A stretch of 18,260 nucleotides of DNA, from the NCBI GenBank assembly GCA_965661165.1, contig CBFICL010000025.1:1-18260 (forward strand), in the 5' to 3' direction. Positions 13,579 to 18,260 of the stretch are shown one piece after another. Position 1 is the stretch's first letter. The number at the start of each line of letters is the position of its first letter. The stretch comes from Hepatobacter sp965661165. GTDB taxonomy: Bacteria > Pseudomonadota > Alphaproteobacteria > Holosporales > Hepatobacteraceae. A model generated the notes under the pieces. It was not told the origin of the DNA. It made no database searches and was given only the letters and a program-made list of their open reading frames with translations. The translations under genes were made by a program, and so were the position numbers.

Positions 13579-13881
13579 ATGCATGACGTTATTATTTTTC
13601 GCCCTACCAAATCACCCACACAGTCTGGCCGCATGCATCGTGAGATATGGCACCTTGTGTTCCAGGCGTCTTCAAAAATGATGATTGACCCGGCCATGCA
13701 TTGGCATTCGCAGCGAGACACCTGCCAAGAAGTGATCTTGAAATTCAAGACAAAGCAAAAAGCTGTTGATTACGCGAAACAGAAAAAATGGCGCTATATT
13801 GTGCAAAAAGACCCACCCGTGGCCCCCATGCACAAACACAGCTATACAGAGCACCTGTTGAAGCCCCACCTGCGCTCATAG
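13579..13881 (+). CDS. NDUFS4-like complex I accessory subunit (ETC complex I subunit region)
   Basis: A 100-residue protein of the ETC_C1_NDUFS4 family, an accessory subunit on the peripheral arm of NADH:ubiquinone oxidoreductase. The family pattern is visible: IFRPTKSPTQSGRMHREIW (often [IV]Y[RK]PAKTAMQSG), the W-x-L-x-F strand, MIDPAMHWHSQRDT (DPLMGWTSSxDT in relatives), VILKFKTKQKAVDYAKQ and a C-terminal SYTEHLLKP. The start at MHDVIIFRP gives the normal family length; the frame is open further upstream but only to a TTG inside the gmk start. No clear ribosome-binding site is seen. The gene stands alone, away from any nuo operon, as is common in alphaproteobacteria. Confidence 0.9.
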   Translation: MHDVIIFRPTKSPTQSGRMHREIWHLVFQASSKMMIDPAMHWHSQRDTCQEVILKFKTKQKAVDYAKQKKWRYIVQKDPPVAPMHKHSYTEHLLKPHLRS

Positions 13882-13984
13882 CGACTTTTTGAACTTCAAA
13901 GACAAGCCTACCCTGCATCGCTCCCTTATGCTCAAACGCCCCCAGCCATGCATCAGCGCGCCTATCCCCACGCAGCAACGCACA

Positions 13985-14830
13985 TCACGCGCTTAATAAA
14001 AATTCGGTGACAAGATTGATTTGATCAGACGTGGCTAAAGAGAGTGCATGGCCTTGCTTGGGGAAGGAGTGGGTTTTCACCCCTGGCTTACACGCCATTT
14101 GATTCACCGTATCTTGCCGTAAGATGTCTGAATTCGCACCATGCAACGCCAACACCGGGCACGCTATTTTTTCCCAATATTGCCAAAAATCAATATCCAC
14201 CACATCTTTTGTACTGATGGTGGAAGCAATCAGGGGATCATAATTGGTATTCCATGTTTTATTTACCGCGTCCCAGAAAACGCTTTGCTCGGCCATCTGC
14301 TTCCACTGAAGCGGCGTCACATCTTTATAGCCCAACAGATTGCTTTTTAAGAATTGAATCACCTCATCAAACTGCTCAAAAGCATGGTTTTTAGGCACAT
14401 ATTTCATCAAACGTTGCAACCCTTCCTTGGGAATGAAAGGGCCAATATCATTGAGCACCATTTTCTTGATGGGGTTTTGGGGCAGGCTGGCCATCATCAT
14501 CCCAATCAAGCCGCCCATCGAGGTGCCCACCCAATGCACGCGCTCCACATCAAGGCGCCCTAATAAAACATTTAGATCTGCCATATACTGTGGATAAGTA
14601 TAGCGTGCGGCGTCACGCAAATAATCACTTTTTCCTCGCCCCACCATATCAGGGCAAATCACACGAAAATGCTTGGACAATGCCTCTGCAAGCCAGAAAA
14701 AATCGCCACTGTTACGCGTGAGTCCATGCACACACACCACCACCTGAGGGTTATCAGGGTCTCCCCACTCTTGGTAACCCACACGATGAAACCCCTGAGG
14801 ATTCAGCCCTAAAAAACTTTTTTCACGCAT
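13985..14830 (-). CDS. Alpha/beta-fold hydrolase
   Basis: A 281-residue cytosolic alpha/beta hydrolase with no signal peptide. The catalytic triad can be assigned: Ser104 in the nucleophile elbow GTSMGG, an Asp near 235 in LHGANSD, and His261 in KQGHAL. HGLTRN (35-40) supplies the oxyanion region, and PDMVGRGKSDY is the usual strand-turn after it. The size and motifs fit the broad group that includes epoxide hydrolases, haloperoxidase-like and C-C bond hydrolases; the substrate cannot be inferred. The ATG has only a weak GGGTG upstream. The 103-nt gap to the convergent NDUFS4-like gene shows no terminator. Confidence 0.9.
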   Translation of the reverse strand: MREKSFLGLNPQGFHRVGYQEWGDPDNPQVVVCVHGLTRNSGDFFWLAEALSKHFRVICPDMVGRGKSDYLRDAARYTYPQYMADLNVLLGRLDVERVHWVGTSMGGLIGMMMASLPQNPIKKMVLNDIGPFIPKEGLQRLMKYVPKNHAFEQFDEVIQFLKSNLLGYKDVTPLQWKQMAEQSVFWDAVNKTWNTNYDPLIASTISTKDVVDIDFWQYWEKIACPVLALHGANSDILRQDTVNQMACKPGVKTHSFPKQGHALSLATSDQINLVTEFLLSA

Positions 14831-14929
14831 AGAACACCCAAAATCTTTTCTTATTTTCAGAAAATTTTTCTCTTTTTTAAGTAATTAAAGCTTTGAGTTA
14901 TTAAAAAGACATTGCTAAATCAAAAAAAT
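14831..14929. promoter_or_regulatory. AT-rich divergent promoter region
   Basis: The 99 nt between the hydrolase and the plus-strand membrane protein gene are markedly AT-rich compared with the rest of the window. It contains ATTTTC-a-GAAAAT, a small palindrome. A plus-strand promoter TTGAGT (14893-14898), 17 nt, TAAATC (14916-14921) with TGC before the -10 is possible, but would leave almost no leader before the ATG. No minus-strand boxes could be fixed. Confidence 0.35.
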
Positions 14930-15568
14930 ATGACATCTGCCACAATTGCGCCCACATGGTTGATTCAATGGTTTTTTTTCTTAAAAAGACACTATCAATC
15001 AACAGTTTATGTCGTTTTTTTATGCCTTACTTGGTATGCATGTGGGGGAATTTTGCTAGCGGAGCTGCCCAAACAACATTGGTCCAAAACCCCCAAAGTC
15101 GCCACCTACGACACGGCGCTTAATACAACCTTTATCAAAATCAGAACCGATCCTTCACGAGACACCCTCATGACCATTTGCGGAGAAAATGGACTCTGCC
15201 ATGAACGTGGGGCCTGCCAGCATCGCGCATCGTTAAGTTTTTTTTGGCTTTTATGCAAAGAAATTGTGCCTGCCTTTGCGAAATTACCTTGCGTGAAAGA
15301 CAATGCCGAACAGCTCTCTTTTGATGCCAAGGCCGGTGTATTTGTGTTGGAAAAAAACTATGCCCCCCTTGAATATTTGGAAGCCTACCTTTTTAGCGCC
15401 CAAACACCTCGTTACCTGCAATTCATCACCGCAAAAATCATCACTCAGTTGCCACAAAATTTAATTCCTCTATCCACGCAACTGCACAATCAATCTTGCA
15501 GCCAATACCGAAAAATGTGTCTCACACCACCCATGCCGCCCCTTGACGAAAGGCCTGAGATTTCTTAG
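14930..15568 (+). CDS. Hypothetical single-pass membrane protein, Cys-rich
   Basis: A 212-residue protein I do not recognise. A short N-terminal part with KRH (19-21) precedes one hydrophobic span (about 24-44), predicting the C-terminal domain outside the cytoplasm. That domain holds seven cysteines (84, 90, 96, 109, 121, 190, 197), the first three evenly spaced (C-x5-C-x5-C), as if for disulfides. A lipobox is not convincing: the residues before Cys38 are W-Y-A. The ATG is preceded by an A-run but no proper ribosome-binding site; an upstream TTG (14912) is in frame. It ends 28 nt before metG and is probably co-transcribed with it. Base composition resembles metG. Confidence 0.7.
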   Translation: MTSATIAPTWLIQWFFFLKRHYQSTVYVVFLCLTWYACGGILLAELPKQHWSKTPKVATYDTALNTTFIKIRTDPSRDTLMTICGENGLCHERGACQHRASLSFFWLLCKEIVPAFAKLPCVKDNAEQLSFDAKAGVFVLEKNYAPLEYLEAYLFSAQTPRYLQFITAKIITQLPQNLIPLSTQLHNQSCSQYRKMCLTPPMPPLDERPEIS

Positions 15569-15596
15569 CCTGGGCCTTGTTTGTGCGGAGAATTAT

Positions 15597-17117
15597 GTGC
15601 ACCCTTTCTATATCACAACGCCCATCTATTATCTCAACGGCGCCCCCCACTTGGGACACGCCTATACCACCATTTTCACAGATACCGTCACCCGTTTTTG
15701 GCGCCTGGCAGGACGCCCAACCTATTTTTTGACGGGCACCGACGAACATGGCCAAAAAATTGTCGAAGCCGCCACAAAGGCGGGGCTTCCTCCTCAAGGT
15801 TTTGTGGATAACGCCTATAAACCCTTTTATGACATGAATGCAGAGGTTGGCGCGCAGCCCAGTGATTTTATTCGCACCACAGAAGACAGGCACAAACGCG
15901 GTGCTGAGGCCTTATGGAAAAAAATAGATCAAAACGGCTGGATCGAAAAGGGCGTTTATGCGGGCTGGTACGCCGTGCGCGATGAGGCTTTTTATAAAGA
16001 AGCAGATATCAAAGACGGCAAGGCGCCTACAGGCGCGCCGGTCGCCTGGGTGGAAGAGCCATGCTATTTTTTCAAGCTCTCAGCCTTTCGCGATAAGTTG
16101 CTGGATTTTTATCGCCAAAACCCTGACTTTATTTTGCCGAAAACGCGCTATAATGAAACCATCAGCTGGGTTGAACAAGGGCTTCAAGATTTGGCCATCT
16201 CGCGCTCCACCTTGCGCTGGGGCATTCCTGTGCCGGGTGATGAGGCGCATGTGATGTATGTGTGGATTGACGCCCTTTCTAACTATATCACTGGCTTAGG
16301 CTACCCTGAAAAAACCAAAATATTTGAAACATTTTGGCCCCATGCGCGACAGGTGATTGGCAAGGATATTTTGCGTTTTCACGCCATTTATTGGCCTGCC
16401 TTCCTGATGGCAGCCGACGTATCGCCCCCCAGACAGCTTTATATCCATGGGTGGTGGACGGTGGAAGGGGAGAAAATGTCAAAATCTGTAGGCAATGTGC
16501 TTTCTCCCACCGATCTTGTGGCGCTTTTTGGGATTGACCCCTTACGCTATTTTCTGTTGCGGCAAATGCCCTTCGGTGATGATGGCAATTTTTCTAAAGA
16601 GGCCTTTGCAGAACGTTTTCGATCTGATCTTGCCAATGATTTAGGCAACCTTTTTCAACGGGTGTTGGCCTTCATCCAAAAGCGTGGCGGCACCATTCCC
16701 CCAAACCCCCAAGGCCCTGTGTCCAAGGACATCGACGCCTGGCGCCGGCATCTGTGGCCCCAGTTAGAAGGCTTCATGACATCCGTGGAACCACACCGTT
16801 ATCTCACCCACATCTGGGAAGGCGTGGCCTTAGGTAACCGCTTTTTTGACGCCCTTGAACCCTGGAAGTTGGCAAAAAGCGATACGCCAGAAGACCTCCA
16901 TCGCCTCGACAGTGGCCTTTTCCAGATGCTTACCTTGCTTTATGATCTGGCGCTTTACCTGCAACCTGTGATGCCCGAAGCTGCAAAAACCATGCTCGCA
17001 CAGTTGGGGTATGAGGGTGAGCCGCTTCCTTTCCATAATGAGACATTTCGCCTGACTGAGGGCGCCAGCCTTCCTAAACCTTGGCCCTTGTTTCAAAAGG
17101 ATCGCAGCGCCGCGTAA
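15597..17117 (+). CDS. metG: Methionyl-tRNA synthetase
   Basis: Class I synthetase charging initiator and elongator tRNA-Met. It has 506 residues from a GTG start that gives (M)HPFYITTPIYY, the usual beginning, with GGAG 6 nt upstream; the frame is open 18 codons further but without family support. The HIGH-type motif is HLGH (18-21) and the KMSKS loop is at 293-297. The connective region (GWYAVRDEAFY, VEEPCYFFKLS) lacks zinc-binding cysteine pairs, as in the shorter alphaproteobacterial form. The helical anticodon-binding domain follows (NLFQRVLAFI, EPWKLAKSD, LQPVMPEAAKTML). There is no C-terminal EMAP II-like tRNA-binding domain. It is followed after 23 nt by tgt. Confidence 0.98.
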   Translation: MHPFYITTPIYYLNGAPHLGHAYTTIFTDTVTRFWRLAGRPTYFLTGTDEHGQKIVEAATKAGLPPQGFVDNAYKPFYDMNAEVGAQPSDFIRTTEDRHKRGAEALWKKIDQNGWIEKGVYAGWYAVRDEAFYKEADIKDGKAPTGAPVAWVEEPCYFFKLSAFRDKLLDFYRQNPDFILPKTRYNETISWVEQGLQDLAISRSTLRWGIPVPGDEAHVMYVWIDALSNYITGLGYPEKTKIFETFWPHARQVIGKDILRFHAIYWPAFLMAADVSPPRQLYIHGWWTVEGEKMSKSVGNVLSPTDLVALFGIDPLRYFLLRQMPFGDDGNFSKEAFAERFRSDLANDLGNLFQRVLAFIQKRGGTIPPNPQGPVSKDIDAWRRHLWPQLEGFMTSVEPHRYLTHIWEGVALGNRFFDALEPWKLAKSDTPEDLHRLDSGLFQMLTLLYDLALYLQPVMPEAAKTMLAQLGYEGEPLPFHNETFRLTEGASLPKPWPLFQKDRSAA

Positions 17118-17140
17118 CCCGCAAACGGCTGACACTGACG

Positions 17141-18260
17141 ATGGATCTTTACCCACACTTTCGTTTTGACATCACGCACCAAAGCACCAAAAGTGGCGCA
17201 CGCGTGGGCACCCTCACCACGCCCCACGGCACTTTGTCCACACCGGCCTTCATTTTTTGCGCCACCAAAGCCTCACTGAAAGGGGTGAGTACAGCCGCTT
17301 TACGGGAGGCGGGTGTTCCCATTATTTTGTCTAATACCTACCACTTAATGCTGCAACCAGGAGCTGAACTGATTCAACGTGTGGGAGGGCTTCATGCCTT
17401 TATGGACTGGTCAGGCCCTTTGCTCACAGATTCAGGCGGCTTTCAGGTCTTTAGCCTGGGCCATGGCCATGTGACTGATGAAATTAAAGGACGCGCCCGT
17501 GCGCCTAAAAAAAACTGTCTGCGCATCAGTGAGGAAGGCGTCACGTTTACGTCGTATCGTGATGGCCAAAAACATCACCTCACCCCTGAAAAATCCATGG
17601 ATGTCCAGCAAAAATTGGGCGCTGATTTGATTGTGTCCTTTGACGAATGCACGCCCTATCACGTGAGTGAAGCTTATACCGAACAATCAATGCGCCTTAG
17701 CACCCGCTGGGGGAAGCGCTGCCTTGATTTTTTCATGCAACATAACCACCACACACAAGCGCTTTACAGCGTGATTCAGGGGGGCATCTATCCACACCTG
17801 CGCCAAGAAAGCGCTGACTTTGCGAACCAGCATGCTTTTTTTGGCCATGCCATTGGTGGTTCGCTCGGGGCATCCACAACGCAAATGAATGAAGTGGTAG
17901 ACATGACCACAAGCTATCTCGATAAAAAACGGCCCATCCACTTGCTGGGCATTGGCAAACTTCACGACATTGAAACCCATATCCAGCAAGGCATTGACAC
18001 ATTTGATTGTGTGCACCCCACGCGATTGGCCCGCCACGGCGGGGCCCTGATATGCCCCCACACCCATGGTAAGGATCATCTCAACATTAAAAATGCGCAG
18101 TACCGCACCGATGAAAACCCTATTGACGCTCAATGTCCGTGTCCCACATGCAAGCACTATTCAAGAGCCTACCTTCATCATCTCTTTAAGGCGGGGGAAA
18201 TGTTAGGGCCCATCGCGCTTACCCAACATAACGTGGCCTTTATGGTGTCTTGGATGGCGC
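17141..18260 (+). CDS. tgt: tRNA-guanine(34) transglycosylase, chlamydial-like type, 3' end cut off
   Basis: Exchanges guanine 34 in GUN-anticodon tRNAs for preQ1 (most bacteria) or queuine. The 373 residues seen lack only the last 15 or so. Catalytic residues are present: DSGGFQ (Asp97), FDECTP, nucleophile Asp289 in FDCVHPTR, and zinc ligands Cys332, Cys334, Cys337 and His363. Several features differ from the E. coli type: FIFCATKASLKG near 37-48, an insertion of roughly 17 residues after SLG (about 108-126, containing DEIKG), SYRDGQ, GGSLGAS (239-245) in place of GGLAVGE, HLLGIG, and PTRLARHG. These match the chlamydial Tgt as I remember it. There is no queA beside it. No clear ribosome-binding site precedes the ATG. 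Confidence 0.95.
   Translation, partial: MDLYPHFRFDITHQSTKSGARVGTLTTPHGTLSTPAFIFCATKASLKGVSTAALREAGVPIILSNTYHLMLQPGAELIQRVGGLHAFMDWSGPLLTDSGGFQVFSLGHGHVTDEIKGRARAPKKNCLRISEEGVTFTSYRDGQKHHLTPEKSMDVQQKLGADLIVSFDECTPYHVSEAYTEQSMRLSTRWGKRCLDFFMQHNHHTQALYSVIQGGIYPHLRQESADFANQHAFFGHAIGGSLGASTTQMNEVVDMTTSYLDKKRPIHLLGIGKLHDIETHIQQGIDTFDCVHPTRLARHGGALICPHTHGKDHLNIKNAQYRTDENPIDAQCPCPTCKHYSRAYLHHLFKAGEMLGPIALTQHNVAFMVSWMA

Noticed and set aside
13870..13890. Small hairpin CGCT-cat-AGCG followed by a T-run at the end of the NDUFS4-like gene
   Set aside because: A 4-bp stem overlapping the stop codon is too weak to call a rho-independent terminator.
13497..13978. Minus-strand open frames over the NDUFS4-like gene
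   Set aside because: Both are antisense to a gene with clear family motifs and show no protein features of their own.
15033..15052. Lipobox-like cysteine in the hypothetical membrane protein
   Set aside because: The residues before Cys38 are Trp-Tyr-Ala, which does not fit the lipobox consensus [LVI][ASTVI][GAS]C.

Overview
The window looks like chromosomal DNA of an alphaproteobacterium, probably a host-associated one. The str and S10 ribosomal operons are fused into one run in the order usual for that class. A 100-residue protein of the NDUFS4-like complex I family, essentially restricted to alphaproteobacteria and mitochondria, is present, as is a HAD domain of the type alphaproteobacteria fuse to UbiA prenyltransferases. 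A ProP-like transporter and a chlamydial-looking tRNA-guanine transglycosylase fit an intracellular or amoeba/arthropod-associated lineage such as Holosporales. That placement is inference; no 16S gene is visible.

Layout. (1) 1-8953, minus strand: rpsL-rpsG-fusA-tuf-rpsJ-rplC-rplD-rplW-rplB-rpsS-rplV-rpsC-rplP-rpmC-rpsQ (last one cut by the edge). Genes are packed with 1-4 nt overlaps or gaps of 0-70 nt, with no internal terminator seen; a consensus-like promoter lies upstream of rpsL. (2) 8954-9262: divergent control region with that promoter and an 11-bp dyad. (3) 9263-11324, plus strand: a metabolite:H+ symporter-type MFS transporter, then a small SAM-dependent methyltransferase with its own candidate promoter. 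(4) 11321-13500, minus strand: gmk-rpmI-rplT-ftsB-HAD phosphatase-like gene, an unusual mixture without infC. The HAD gene ends tail to tail with the methyltransferase inside a shared CTAG. (5) 13579-13881: NDUFS4-like gene, divergent from gmk. (6) 13985-14830: alpha/beta hydrolase, minus strand. (7) 14930-18260, plus strand: a cysteine-rich single-pass membrane protein of unknown function, metG, and tgt (cut by the right edge).

Functionally this is mostly translation: ribosomal proteins, elongation factors, methionyl-tRNA synthetase and tRNA queuosine modification, with nucleotide supply (gmk), division (ftsB) and respiration (NDUFS4-like) interspersed. The most notable points are: ribosomal protein S12 with changed residues at both classical streptomycin positions; a Tgt whose motifs match the chlamydial type, suggesting queuine salvage; a transporter gene whose strand composition is opposite to all other plus-strand genes here; a stand-alone HAD domain; and a Cys-rich orphan protein before metG. 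No tRNA, rRNA, CRISPR array, insertion sequence or convincing rho-independent terminator was found. I see no clearly new multi-gene system.
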